52,135 bases of DNA. Source: Bradyrhizobium sp. Its GTDB lineage: Bacteria; Pseudomonadota; Alphaproteobacteria; Rhizobiales; Xanthobacteraceae. Every line of letters begins with the position of its first letter. Within the stretch, counting starts at the first letter, position 1. Below, piece by piece: positions 23,993-33,558 of the stretch. Location: NCBI RefSeq assembly GCF_027451485.1, contig NZ_DAIDJE010000053.1, positions 1-52,135 on the forward strand, in the 5' to 3' direction. Position numbers and translations under genes: made by a program. The notes beneath the pieces were generated by a model. That model searched no databases, was not told the DNA's origin, and saw only the letters and a program-made list of their open reading frames with translations.

Positions 23993-26500
23993 CTAATACA
24001 ATCCGCCGGTGCCGGGACGGAACAGGCCGCGATCGGCATCGGGCGGTTGCTGCTGCGGGTAGACCGGCCGTCCGTCCGGATCGCCGATACCGATGGCGGA
24101 GGCGTAATTATCCGGCGGCGCCGTTCCCGGCTTGAAAGCTTCGAGGATGGTTCGACCAGTGTCGCCCGGCCCGACGCGCATACCGGTTTTGGCGTCGACA
24201 CGGACCAATTTGATGCCGGCCGGGATCTTGAACGGAACGGCCGGTTTGTCGGCGAGCGCCATCTTGAGAAAATCGCGCGCGATCGGCGCAGCCAGGTGAC
24301 CGCCGGTCGCGGCGTTGCCCCGGCCGAGCGGACGCGGTTTGTCGTAGCCGAGATAGATGCCGACCACGATGTCGGGCGAGAAGCCGATGAACCAGGCGTC
24401 CTTCGCCTCGTTGGTGGTGCCGGTCTTGCCAGCGATTGGCTTGCCGACTTCCTTGAGGACGGTCGCGGTACCCGCCTGCACCACACCCTCCATCATCGAG
24501 GTGATCTGATAGGCCGTCATCGGGTCGAGCACTTGCTCGCGATGGTCGATGAGCTGCGGCTCCGGCTGGTTCTTCCAACCGCCAGGCGCATCGCAGCCGC
24601 GGCACTCGCGGGTATCGTGCCGGAAGATGGTGTGTCCATAACGGTCCTGAATACGGTCGATCAGCGTCGGCTTCACGCGCCGTCCCCCGTTGGCGATCAT
24701 CGAATAAGCCGTGACCATCCGCATCACCGTGGTTTCACCGGCGCCAAGCGCATACGAGAGATAGTTCGGCAGCTCGTCATAAACGCCGAAGCGCCTGGCA
24801 TATTCGCCGATCAGCGGCATGCCGATGTCCTGGGCGAGCCGCACGGTGACCGTGTTGAGCGACAGGCGCAGGGCGTTCCGCAGCGTGGTCGGCCCCCGGT
24901 ACTTGCCGTTGGAGAAGTTGTCGGGACGCCACACGCCGCCACCCTGCCCCTGGTCGATTTCGATCGGAGCGTCCATCACCTCGGTCGAAGGGGTATAACC
25001 ATTGTCGAGTGCGGCCGAATAGACGATCGGTTTGAATGAGGAGCCCGGCTGGCGGTAGGCTTGGGTAGCACGGTTGAACTGGCTCTGATCGAACGAGAAG
25101 CCGCCGACCATCGCAAGCACGCGGCCCGTCCACGGATCCATCACCACCATCGCACCGGACACTTCCGGCAGCTGGCGCAGCCGGTATTGACCTTCGACCG
25201 GATTGCCGTCCTTGAACAGCGGGTCGGCATAGATCACATCACCGGGCGACAGCACCTGCGACACCGCTGTCGGGCTCCGGCCCTTTGTCGGTCCCGAGGT
25301 GGCCTTAGCCCACTTCACTCCTTCGAGCGTGATGATCCCGGTCTGCCGTTCCTTGCTCACGGCGCCACCAAGCTCGCGCCCGGGCTGGAAGCCGATGCGC
25401 GCTGACTGATCGCTGGTTTCCAGGACCACCGCCATCCGCCACGGCGATATGTCCGAGAGCGATTTGACGTCCGCGAGCTTCACACCCCAGTCGCCGGAAA
25501 TGTCCAGCTTGCTCATGGCGCCGCGCCAGCCCTGCGCCTCATCGTAATTCACCATGCCCGCGGCCATCGTCTTGCGCGCCATCACCTGGATCTTCGGATC
25601 GAGCGTGGCGTGAACGGACAGGCCGCCTTCATAAAGCTTCTTCTCGCCGTAACGTTCGAAGATGTCGCGGCGGACTTCTTCGGCGAAATACTCGCCCGCA
25701 AAGGTTCGCGCGCCGTTGGAACGATTGGTGACGATCAACGGTGACTTGCGGGCCTTCTCAGCGTCAGCCGCGCTGATCCAGCCGTTTTCCAGCAGGCGAT
25801 CGATCACATAATTACGCCGCTCGACCGCACGATCGTGGTTGCGTACCGGGTGGAGCGCAGCCGGCGCCTTCGGCAGCGCGGCAAGGTAGGAAGCTTCGGC
25901 AATGGTGAGTTCATTGACCGATTTGTCGAAATAGACGAGCGAGGCCGCAGCAATGCCATAGGCGCCAAGGCCCAGATAGATTTCATTGAGGTAAAGCTCG
26001 AGAATTTTGTCCTTCGAATAGGCCCGCTCGATACGCATCGCCAGCAAGGCTTCCTTGATCTTGCGGGTAAACGAGACCTCGTTGGTCAACAGGAAGTTCT
26101 TGGCGACCTGTTGGGTGATGGTAGAGGCACCCTGTGGCCGGCGGTTCGAGCCGAGGTTCTCCGCGTAAAGAATGGCCGCGCGAGCCATGCCTGAATAGTC
26201 GATGCCGCCGTGCTCGTAGAAATTCTTGTCCTCGGCGGCGAGGAAGCAATTGATCACAAGCTTCGGAACCGCCTGGATCGGCAGATAAAGACGCCGTTCC
26301 TTGGCATATTCGCCCAGAAGTGAACCGTCAGCCGCCTGAACACGCGTCATCACCGGCGGCTCGTAATCCTGAAGCTGTGAATAATCCGGCAGATCCTTGG
26401 AGAAATGCCAGATCAGCCCAGCGACGGCGGCCACGGCCACGAGGAACACAACGGTCCCCGCGGCGAACAAGAAACCCAAGAACCGCACGAGCAAGCGCAT
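23993..26500 (-). CDS. mrcA: Penicillin-binding protein 1A (class A, bifunctional)
   Basis: An ~835-residue inner-membrane enzyme with a glycosyltransferase-51 domain (EDKNFYEHGGIDYSG with the catalytic Glu; STITQQVAKNFLLTNE) and a transpeptidase domain (SSFK with S487 and K490, SLN, and KTGTTN with K692). It polymerises and cross-links peptidoglycan. An N-terminal membrane helix follows MRLLVRFLGFLFAAG. An in-frame ATG nine codons upstream (26527) exists; neither start has a strong ribosome-binding site, and 26500 puts the helix at the N-terminus. It lies downstream of the amidase gene on the same strand. Confidence 0.95.
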   Translation of the reverse strand: MRLLVRFLGFLFAAGTVVFLVAVAAVAGLIWHFSKDLPDYSQLQDYEPPVMTRVQAADGSLLGEYAKERRLYLPIQAVPKLVINCFLAAEDKNFYEHGGIDYSGMARAAILYAENLGSNRRPQGASTITQQVAKNFLLTNEVSFTRKIKEALLAMRIERAYSKDKILELYLNEIYLGLGAYGIAAASLVYFDKSVNELTIAEASYLAALPKAPAALHPVRNHDRAVERRNYVIDRLLENGWISAADAEKARKSPLIVTNRSNGARTFAGEYFAEEVRRDIFERYGEKKLYEGGLSVHATLDPKIQVMARKTMAAGMVNYDEAQGWRGAMSKLDISGDWGVKLADVKSLSDISPWRMAVVLETSDQSARIGFQPGRELGGAVSKERQTGIITLEGVKWAKATSGPTKGRSPTAVSQVLSPGDVIYADPLFKDGNPVEGQYRLRQLPEVSGAMVVMDPWTGRVLAMVGGFSFDQSQFNRATQAYRQPGSSFKPIVYSAALDNGYTPSTEVMDAPIEIDQGQGGGVWRPDNFSNGKYRGPTTLRNALRLSLNTVTVRLAQDIGMPLIGEYARRFGVYDELPNYLSYALGAGETTVMRMVTAYSMIANGGRRVKPTLIDRIQDRYGHTIFRHDTRECRGCDAPGGWKNQPEPQLIDHREQVLDPMTAYQITSMMEGVVQAGTATVLKEVGKPIAGKTGTTNEAKDAWFIGFSPDIVVGIYLGYDKPRPLGRGNAATGGHLAAPIARDFLKMALADKPAVPFKIPAGIKLVRVDAKTGMRVGPGDTGRTILEAFKPGTAPPDNYASAIGIGDPDGRPVYPQQQPPDADRGLFRPGTGGLY

Positions 26501-26734
26501 ATTCCAAATTCCGTTTAGTCCGTGCACCGAAAAGACGGCGTCTTCCAGGAGGTATTCCCGCTTCCCGCCATCCGTGGCCGGTGCCGGATTTATCGCGATG
26601 GCTTTATCATACGCCGCCGCTGGGCGAATTGTGTCGATTCCTTGAGGCTTCGCGCCGTTTTATAAGGCGGTCGCTGTGGCCAAACTAGGGCCTGTGGCTT
26701 CACCAATCCGGCCTGATTAGTCTTGCGGTTCACC

Positions 26735-28042
26735 TCAGTTCCCATTGCCGGCTGTCGCCAATCGCTTGGCGAAGAACATATCGATGGCGTGCGCCACCGA
26801 CCCCACCGTTCGATTGCGCCAACTATCGGACTGCAGATGCTCAAGGTCGTCCTTGTTGGAGACATAGCCGAGTTCGACCAGAACCGATGGCACGTCCGGC
26901 GCCTTGAGCACGCGGAAGCCGGCCGACTTGAGCGGGTTCTTGTGCATTCTGGTCACGCTCTTCATCTCCCCCATCAAGAGACGCGCGAAGCGATTGGAGA
27001 AGGTGCGGGTTTCGCGCTGGGCAAGATCGATCAGGATATCGGCGACGTCCGTGGGTTCTTCGGTCAGGTTGACGCCGCCAATTGCGTCGGCCTTGTTCTC
27101 GGCTTCGGCCAGCTTTTCGGCCTCCGCGTCTGACGCGCGATCGGACAAGGTATAGATCGAGGCTCCTTGTGCATCGCCCTCGCGGCGCGGCAAAGAGTCG
27201 GCGTGAATGGAGACGAACAGCGAAGCCGACTGGCCGCGCGCAAACTTCACTCGATCGTCGAGCGGGATGAACGTATCGTCGGTACGCGTCATCACGACGT
27301 GATACTTGCCGCTTTGCTCGATTCGGTCGCGCAGCGCGAGCGCAAAAGCCAGCACCAGCGTCTTTTCACTGACGCCATCCCATTGCGTTCCATTGTCAGG
27401 GCCGCCGTGACCGGGATCGATCACGACGACCGGGCGCTTATCCGGGGGTGAAGGCGGCGCAGCCGGCTCGTCCAGCTTCGCCGGGACCGCCGCTGCCGGC
27501 GCCTCATGGGGCTCGGCAATCGCTGGCCTGAGTTCGGGGCGGCTTGCAGGTGCCAGCGACTGGACGAAGGCGGCCCGGTCAACGGCTTCCAGTTCCAGCA
27601 CAAGCCGCGGCGGCTGGCCGTTGGCTGCCGCCAGAACCGAAGCGTTGGAAATCTTGGCGGGTCCCGTTAAGTCAAAAACAATACGTGAGCCGCCCGGCAT
27701 CACAAGGCCGTAGCGGAAAGCCTTGATCAGTCCTCGACCCGCGGCGCCGATCCCCGATGGAAGCTGAAACGTAACCTGCGGAATGTCCACGACCACCCGA
27801 TAGGGATCGGCAAGGGCAAACGCCCGGACCGGAATCGACTGGTCAAGATCGAGAATGAAACGGGTCTGCTTCTCGTCACCGGCCAAGCGCGCGCCGGAGG
27901 CGGTGGGAAAATGGGCGGAGGCGGCAGGTTTCGGCGGCTGGGTTTCGACCGCAGCGACTCGGGCAGTCAGCGGCCACAGAAATGCTGCGGCGCACAATAT
28001 CGCAAAACCTGCCAGTCCAGGGTGATTTGCGCGGTTCGCCAA
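26735..28042 (-). CDS. amiC: N-acetylmuramoyl-L-alanine amidase (AMIN domain, Amidase_3)
   Basis: A 435-residue periplasmic amidase. After a signal-peptide-like start comes an AMIN domain (about 40-160: RFILDLDQSIPVRAFAL, IVFDLTGPAKI), which targets peptidoglycan or the division site. The Amidase_3 domain starts near 205 with DPGHGGPDNGTQ; zinc and catalytic residues appear in that His, SEKTLVLAFA, SIHADS and VLVELGYVSN. Such enzymes split daughter-cell peptidoglycan and are usually activated by LytM-domain proteins. The start appears to be TTG at 28042, 10 bases after GGAGG. Symbol by domain layout. Confidence 0.92.
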   Translation of the reverse strand: MANRANHPGLAGFAILCAAAFLWPLTARVAAVETQPPKPAASAHFPTASGARLAGDEKQTRFILDLDQSIPVRAFALADPYRVVVDIPQVTFQLPSGIGAAGRGLIKAFRYGLVMPGGSRIVFDLTGPAKISNASVLAAANGQPPRLVLELEAVDRAAFVQSLAPASRPELRPAIAEPHEAPAAAVPAKLDEPAAPPSPPDKRPVVVIDPGHGGPDNGTQWDGVSEKTLVLAFALALRDRIEQSGKYHVVMTRTDDTFIPLDDRVKFARGQSASLFVSIHADSLPRREGDAQGASIYTLSDRASDAEAEKLAEAENKADAIGGVNLTEEPTDVADILIDLAQRETRTFSNRFARLLMGEMKSVTRMHKNPLKSAGFRVLKAPDVPSVLVELGYVSNKDDLEHLQSDSWRNRTVGSVAHAIDMFFAKRLATAGNGN

Positions 28043-28745
28043 CGAATCCGTGCCTCCGAGCGGCTTTCTTACCGCAATAGGACCGCAGGGTTAATCAGGC
28101 CTTACGGTTTTCGCCACCGAAAAGAAGCAGATGTGACCGCTAGGCGACGCCTCCCTTGCGGGGAACGGCCGATCCACGTATGTATGTGTTGCTGACGGCC
28201 AAAATTCACGGTTGTGTCGCGTTCAGCCATCCGGTGCAGCGCAGGAAGCTCCAGCAAAGAGATTCCGGCGTCTTTCCGGGCGCTTCTGGAGCCAGCGCGA
28301 GCCGCGCGGCCGACTGGGGCGACGGTTTCAAGCACGGGCGGTGTCCGCTCCCAGGTCACCAGCTTGTTCCCGGGACGGTTCGAGATTCGACGTGACCGAT
28401 TATCGGACCCAATGGTCCCGATAGAGGATGGAAGCGCGCGCTTGGGCTTTATCGGCCTGAGCCTTCAGCGACCGACAAAGCGGCATTTTCGCCGCCAAAG
28501 ATTTACTCAGACGGGCCGACGCTTAATGCGCCAGACTGTGTTGCCGGCACTCCAGGGACAAATACCGCTGATGCGGGGCGCAAGCCACGCAGGACGTGGG
28601 CCGTCCCGGGAAACCTGTTCGGTAGGACGCGCCGATTGGCGTTTCGGCCTTCCCCTCACCCCCGAATCAGGTGGACCGTCGCGTCACCCGGCCGCGCAAG
28701 TTGCGCGCGCCGCCCTGCGCGCCCGCCGCCGTCAAGAGTTCCAAA
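28043..28745. other. Long intergenic/leader region upstream of rne
   Basis: About 700 bases between the divergent amidase and rne genes with no convincing gene. Open frames here lack a ribosome-binding site and domain content. The 3' half probably is the rne 5' leader; RNase E messages are often autoregulated through their leaders. A small hairpin with CCACG (28585-28589) and CGTGG (28595-28599) has a GGA-containing loop. No promoter could be assigned. Confidence 0.5.
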
Positions 28746-31700
28746 ATGCCCAACAAGATGCTTATCGATGCCACCCACCCGGAGGAGACCCGGGTCGTCG
28801 TGGTCCGCGGCAATCGCGTCGAAGAATTTGATTTCGAGACCGCGCAACGCAAACAACTGCGCGGCAACATCTATCTGGCCAAGGTCACACGGGTCGAACC
28901 GTCCCTGCAAGCGGCCTTCATTGAATACGGCGGCAACCGCCACGGCTTCCTGGCCTTCAGCGAAATCCATCCCGACTATTACCAGATCCCGGTCGCCGAT
29001 CGTCAGGCGCTCATCGAAGCCGACGAGCGCGCCCACCGCGAGGCGGAGGAAGAGTCCGAAAATCGCTCCAGCCGCCGCCGTTCGCGCCATCGCAGTTCGC
29101 GCCGGCGCGGTCACGGCGAGCGCATTCAGAGTGGAATCGTCGAGCCGCATACCGAGGCGTTGCCGGAAGAACTGCATGATGCCCACGCCGAGGAACATCA
29201 TCATGACGACCACGCCGGCGACGAGCACCACGACGAGGCCGAACACCCCGAATTTCACGAAGAAGCGGCGTCTTACCACGATGAACACGACCACCCGGGC
29301 CATGACGACGATCATGGCCATGAAGCCGGTCACGCTCATGCCAATGATGAGGTGGAGCCCGCTGCCGCTTTGTCGGCACAAGCGCTAGAGCCGACCGCCG
29401 AGCAGCAGCCCGCAGCCGTGGATATTTCCGAGGCCTTGCGCGAGACCGCCGAGGATGGCGCTCACGAAGACGATGCGCATCTCGATCATGCCGATGCGCC
29501 CGGGACCGAGGAAACGGAAACCGAACACGCCGCTCATGACGACTTTTCTCATGCCGAGCATGCCGCCTCCGTTGACGAGGTACACGCGGTCGCCGACGGT
29601 GGCGAAGCGGGTGCCGAGGAAGACGACTCCGGTGAGATCGAGGAAGTTGTCGAATCCGTCGGCGGTGACGACGTGCTGGAAGAAGTTCCGGAACGGCCGT
29701 TCCGTCCGCGCCGACAATACAAGATCCAAGAAGTCATCAAGCGCCGCCAGGTCATGCTGGTGCAGGTCGTCAAGGAAGAACGCGGCAGCAAGGGCGCAGC
29801 GCTGACCACCTACCTGTCGCTCGCCGGCCGCTACGCCGTGCTGATGCCCAACACCGCTCGCGGCGGCGGCATCAGCCGCAAGATCACGTCGGCGCAGGAC
29901 CGTTCGCGGCTGAAAGAGGTCGTGCAGGATCTCGATGTGCCGGAGGGCATGGGCATCATCCTACGCACGGCCGGCGCCTCCCGGACCAAGCCGGAGATCA
30001 AGCGCGATTTCGAATACCTCATCCGGATGTGGGAGACGGTGCGCGACCTGACGCTGAAGTCCCAGGCGCCAACGCTGGTCTACGAGGAAGGCTCGCTGAT
30101 CAAGCGTTCGCTGCGCGACCTCTACAACAAGGAAATCGACGAAATTCTGGTTGCGGGCGAAGCCGGCTACCACGAAGCGCGCGACTTCATGAAAATGCTG
30201 ATGCCCTCCAACGTGCGCGCGGTGAAGCAATACCGCGATGGTCAGCCGCTGTTCTCGCGCATGGGCGTTGAAAGCCAGCTCGACGCGATGTTTTCGCCGA
30301 CCGTGCAGCTGCGATCAGGCGGATACATCGTCATCAACCAGACCGAGGCACTGGTCTCGATCGACGTCAACTCCGGCCGCTCGACGCGAGAGCACCATAT
30401 CGAGGACACCGCGCTCAAGACCAATCTCGAAGCGGCCGAGGAAGTCGCCCGACAGCTCCGCTTGCGCGACCTCGCCGGGCTGATCGTGATCGACTTCATC
30501 GACATGGACGAGAAGCGCAACAACCGCGCGGTCGAACGCAAGCTGTCCGACTGCCTGAGGCAGGACCGGGCGCGCATCCAGGTCGGACGCATCTCGCATT
30601 TCGGCCTGTTGGAAATGTCGCGCCAGCGCATCCGCGCCAGTGTGCTCGAAAGCTCGACCGAACCTTGCCCGCAATGCGGCGGCAGCGGCCACGTTCGCTC
30701 GGTGTCATCGGTGGCGCTGCAACTGCTGCGCGGCCTGGAGGAAGTGCTGATGAAGGGCGCGACCCACAATCTGGTGGTGCGCACCCGGACCGATGTGGCG
30801 CTGTACGTCCTCAATCACAAGCGCGGCCACCTGCGCGATCTCGAGAACTCGTTCAAGGTCAGCCTTTCCGTGATCGCCGACCCGACCGTGAGCGGACAGC
30901 AGTCTTACATCATCGATCGCGGCGAACAGGTGCACACGCTGGAGGCGGCCAAGGCACTGCTTGCCACGCAAGCCGCGGCATCGCCTGCACTGACCGAAGA
31001 AGCCTTCGACGAGGAAGAAGAGCCGTTCGACGTCGAGACGGAATCGGAAGTGGAAACTGAGGAGACCGAGGGTCTCTCCGCCGAAGCGGCGGAGAACGGC
31101 GAAACGACGAGCGAGGGGCCGCGACGGCGACGGCGGCGGCGCCGGCGTGGCCGCGGCGGCAACGGCGAAGCCCGTGAAGGTGGAATGCCGCGTGAGGAAA
31201 ACGCTTTCGCCCAGGAATCCGTCGCACCGGCTGAAGCCGACGCCGGCGACGAAGACGAGACCGACGAAGATGAAACCGGCGAACAGGCAAGTCAGCCCCG
31301 CTCCGATCAGGCCGGCGGCGGTGAGCGGCGGCCGCGCCGCCGCGGCCGCCGCGGCGGTCGCCGCCGGCGCGGTGGAGCGGAAGAAGGTCTTGCCGGATCG
31401 ATCGCCGACGAGCTCGGTCCCGTGCAGGCCCCGGAAGTGGAAAACGCGGTGGCCGATTTCGACGAGGTGACCTCGCAGCCCTCGACGACCGCGACCGAAT
31501 ATGAAGCGCCCGCTTTCGAAGAGCCGGCCGCCGTGCAACAGCCGGCATCTCCCCCGCCCGAGTCCGAGACGCACGCAGCAGAGTCCGACAAGGGCGTCAG
31601 ACGGCGATCGACCGTGCGTGAAAAGGTAAGCTTTTCGAGCCACGGGCCGTCCGAGCCGGACACGGCCGTGCCTCAGCAGCCCGAACCGTCGGTCGGCGCC

Positions 31701-31793
31701 GACACACCAGCCGAGGCGGCAGCTCCCGAGGTAACGACGGAACCGCCGCCGAGACGTGCGGGATGGTGGTCCCGGCGCTTCGGCGGAGGTTAG
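28746..31793 (+). CDS. rne: Ribonuclease E with histidine-rich insert in the S1 domain
   Basis: A 1015-residue endoribonuclease, core of the RNA degradosome. Catalytic aspartates are D540 (SIDVNSGRS) and D583 (IVIDFIDMD), 43 apart as in E. coli; the Zn-link is CPQCGG with C641 and C644. The N-terminal S1 domain is split by an acidic insert (about 96-320) in which residues 144-198 contain 18 histidines. The C-terminal ~270 residues are disordered, with Arg/Gly-rich blocks likely binding RNA, and end in RRAGWWSRRFGGG, resembling the GWW peptide that binds PNPase in Caulobacter RNase E. ATG at 28746 gives the family start MPNKMLIDAT; the frame extends upstream to 28671. Confidence 0.96.
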   Translation: MPNKMLIDATHPEETRVVVVRGNRVEEFDFETAQRKQLRGNIYLAKVTRVEPSLQAAFIEYGGNRHGFLAFSEIHPDYYQIPVADRQALIEADERAHREAEEESENRSSRRRSRHRSSRRRGHGERIQSGIVEPHTEALPEELHDAHAEEHHHDDHAGDEHHDEAEHPEFHEEAASYHDEHDHPGHDDDHGHEAGHAHANDEVEPAAALSAQALEPTAEQQPAAVDISEALRETAEDGAHEDDAHLDHADAPGTEETETEHAAHDDFSHAEHAASVDEVHAVADGGEAGAEEDDSGEIEEVVESVGGDDVLEEVPERPFRPRRQYKIQEVIKRRQVMLVQVVKEERGSKGAALTTYLSLAGRYAVLMPNTARGGGISRKITSAQDRSRLKEVVQDLDVPEGMGIILRTAGASRTKPEIKRDFEYLIRMWETVRDLTLKSQAPTLVYEEGSLIKRSLRDLYNKEIDEILVAGEAGYHEARDFMKMLMPSNVRAVKQYRDGQPLFSRMGVESQLDAMFSPTVQLRSGGYIVINQTEALVSIDVNSGRSTREHHIEDTALKTNLEAAEEVARQLRLRDLAGLIVIDFIDMDEKRNNRAVERKLSDCLRQDRARIQVGRISHFGLLEMSRQRIRASVLESSTEPCPQCGGSGHVRSVSSVALQLLRGLEEVLMKGATHNLVVRTRTDVALYVLNHKRGHLRDLENSFKVSLSVIADPTVSGQQSYIIDRGEQVHTLEAAKALLATQAAASPALTEEAFDEEEEPFDVETESEVETEETEGLSAEAAENGETTSEGPRRRRRRRRRGRGGNGEAREGGMPREENAFAQESVAPAEADAGDEDETDEDETGEQASQPRSDQAGGGERRPRRRGRRGGRRRRGGAEEGLAGSIADELGPVQAPEVENAVADFDEVTSQPSTTATEYEAPAFEEPAAVQQPASPPPESETHAAESDKGVRRRSTVREKVSFSSHGPSEPDTAVPQQPEPSVGADTPAEAAAPEVTTEPPPRRAGWWSRRFGGG

Positions 31794-31820
31794 ACTTCCG
31801 CGGTTTCACGATGAAGAACA

Positions 31821-31848
31821 CCGCCCGGCGAATCCGGGCGGTTTTCTG
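31821..31848 (+). terminator. Rho-independent terminator of rne
   Basis: CCGCCCGG (31821-31828), 5-base loop, CCGGGCGG (31834-31841), then TTTTCTG, 28 bases after the rne stop. Confidence 0.85.
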
Positions 31849-31966
31849 TTGTCCGAACTCCGGCGCGAGCCTGAGCCTCTTTCGAGCGACGCGGATACCG
31901 GTCGGCGCAAAGAAGTCGCGTCAAAACAAAAATTCAGAACCCGCGTCAAGAAGCCGAGGCTTTAGT

Positions 31967-33307
31967 CTACCCGGTCGTGATCGCCGTCTCGACGTCGCTG
32001 GGATCGATCTGCTGGTTCAACCTCGCATGCAGCGTCGCGTGGTCAAGCTCCCCCTCCCACCACGACACAACAATGCAGGCAACGCCGTTGCCGCACAGGT
32101 TGGTCAGCGCGCGGCACTCGCTCATGAACTTGTCGATGCCGAGCACGATCGCCATCCCCGGCACGAGGCGCGGGTCGACCACGGCGAGTGTGGCGGCGAG
32201 CGTGATGAAGCCGGCGCCGGTGATCCCGGAAGCGCCCTTGGATGTCAGCATCGCAACCACGAGGATAGTGATCTGCTGGCCGAGCGTCAGATCGTAACCG
32301 AGCGCCTGCGCGATGAACAAGGTCGCCAGCGTCATGTAGATGTTGGTGCCGTCGAGATTGAACGAATAGCCGGTCGGCACCACGAGGCCCACCACCGACT
32401 TCGAACAGCCGAGCCGCTCGAGTTTTTCCATCAAGGACGGGAGCGCGCTTTCCGATGAGGACGTGCCGAGCACGATCAGAAGTTCGTCCTTGATATAGGC
32501 AAGGAACTTAAAGATCGAAAAACCCAACATCCGTGCGATGATGCCGAGCACAACGATCACGAACAGCGCCGCCGTGACGTAGAACGTAGCGATAAGGCCC
32601 AGCAGGTTGACAATGGCGCCGGTGCCGAACTTGCCGACGGTATAGGCCATCGCACCGAACGCGCCGACGGGTGCCGCCCGCATCACGATCGAAATCACGC
32701 CGAAAACGGCGTGTGCCGCATCGTCGATGAAGGAGCGCAAGGTGTGGCCGCGCTCGCCGAGTGCCATCAACGAAAAGCCGAACAGGATCGAAAACAGGAG
32801 AACCTGCAAAATCTCGCCGCTGGCAAACGCGCCGACCACCGTGTCCGGGATGATGTGCAGCAGGAAATCGACGCTCTTTTGATGCTGCGCCTGCTGCGCG
32901 AATTTCTCGACCGCCTGCGCATTGGCCGCCACGCTGCCAAAACCCGCGCCGGGCTTCACCAGGTTTCCGATCACAAGCCCGATGAGAAGTGCAAATGTCG
33001 AGACGATCTCGAAATAGACCAGCGCCTTGATGCCGATGCGGCCCACCTTCCTGGCATCCTGAATGTGCGCAATGCCGGATACCACGGTGCAGAAGATGAT
33101 CGGCGCGATCACCATCTTGATCAGCTTGATGAAACCGTCGCCGAGCGCCTTGACCCATTCGCTGGTCGCGAACTCCTGAAACTTCCAGCCGACAAGCGCG
33201 CCCAGCACGATGGCGATCAGCACCTGGATATAAAGAATCCGATACCAGGGTTTCGCCGCGCGTACTTGGGCGGGTGCGGTTACTGTCGTTGACGCCATCG
33301 AACTCAT
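31967..33307 (-). CDS. dctA: C4-dicarboxylate transporter DctA
   Basis: A 446-residue sodium/proton-dicarboxylate symporter (DAACS/glutamate transporter fold) importing succinate, fumarate and malate. The serine-rich hairpin-loop motif is [13 protein letters not shown]; the transport motifs [32 protein letters not shown] and [16 protein letters not shown] follow. In rhizobia DctA feeds bacteroids. I see no sigma-54 (-24/-12) site in the upstream 150 bases and no dctBD nearby, so control may differ from the classic symbiotic dct system. An AGGAG/GGGA ribosome-binding site precedes ATG 33307; ATG 33298 is also possible. Confidence 0.95.
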   Translation of the reverse strand: MSSMASTTVTAPAQVRAAKPWYRILYIQVLIAIVLGALVGWKFQEFATSEWVKALGDGFIKLIKMVIAPIIFCTVVSGIAHIQDARKVGRIGIKALVYFEIVSTFALLIGLVIGNLVKPGAGFGSVAANAQAVEKFAQQAQHQKSVDFLLHIIPDTVVGAFASGEILQVLLFSILFGFSLMALGERGHTLRSFIDDAAHAVFGVISIVMRAAPVGAFGAMAYTVGKFGTGAIVNLLGLIATFYVTAALFVIVVLGIIARMLGFSIFKFLAYIKDELLIVLGTSSSESALPSLMEKLERLGCSKSVVGLVVPTGYSFNLDGTNIYMTLATLFIAQALGYDLTLGQQITILVVAMLTSKGASGITGAGFITLAATLAVVDPRLVPGMAIVLGIDKFMSECRALTNLCGNGVACIVVSWWEGELDHATLHARLNQQIDPSDVETAITTG

Positions 33308-33457
33308 TCCCCTCCTCTGCCTTCTGGAAGCGAAAATCTATTGCGCCCGCCGAGTCAATGGCGCCCGCGCATTTTAGCCGGTGTGGCGTCTGCGGCCTTT
33401 CAATGCCGCCGCGAGGTCTTCGAAAGGTCGTCAGGGCCGAAGCCGCACCCCGTGGCC

Positions 33458-33557
33458 GCTAAAGCGCGATGAGACTGGGTTGAATCGCCGTCGCGCTTTA
33501 GCTCTTTCATCGCGCATGATTTTTTCGGAATTCGCTACACACTTCTCCGGATCATGC
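33458..33557. repeat. Bradyrhizobium-type intergenic repeat with two inverted repeats
   Basis: gctaaagcgcga (33458-33469) and its exact complement tcgcgctttagc (33491-33502) form a 12-bp stem; a second pair, gcatgat (33514-33520) and atcatgc (33551-33557), lies beside it. I recognise this sequence type as a recurrent intergenic element of Bradyrhizobium. It sits between dctA and the aminotransferase gene. A decayed partial copy may be at 173-200. Confidence 0.7.
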
Positions 33558-33558
33558 T

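Noticed and set aside
28214..28831. 205-codon plus-strand frame in the region before rne
   Set aside because: Arg/Gln/Pro-rich composition, no ribosome-binding site, and overlaps the true rne start in another frame.
33308..33457. Sigma-54 promoter upstream of dctA
   Set aside because: No GG-N10-GC type -24/-12 match was found in the upstream region on the minus strand.
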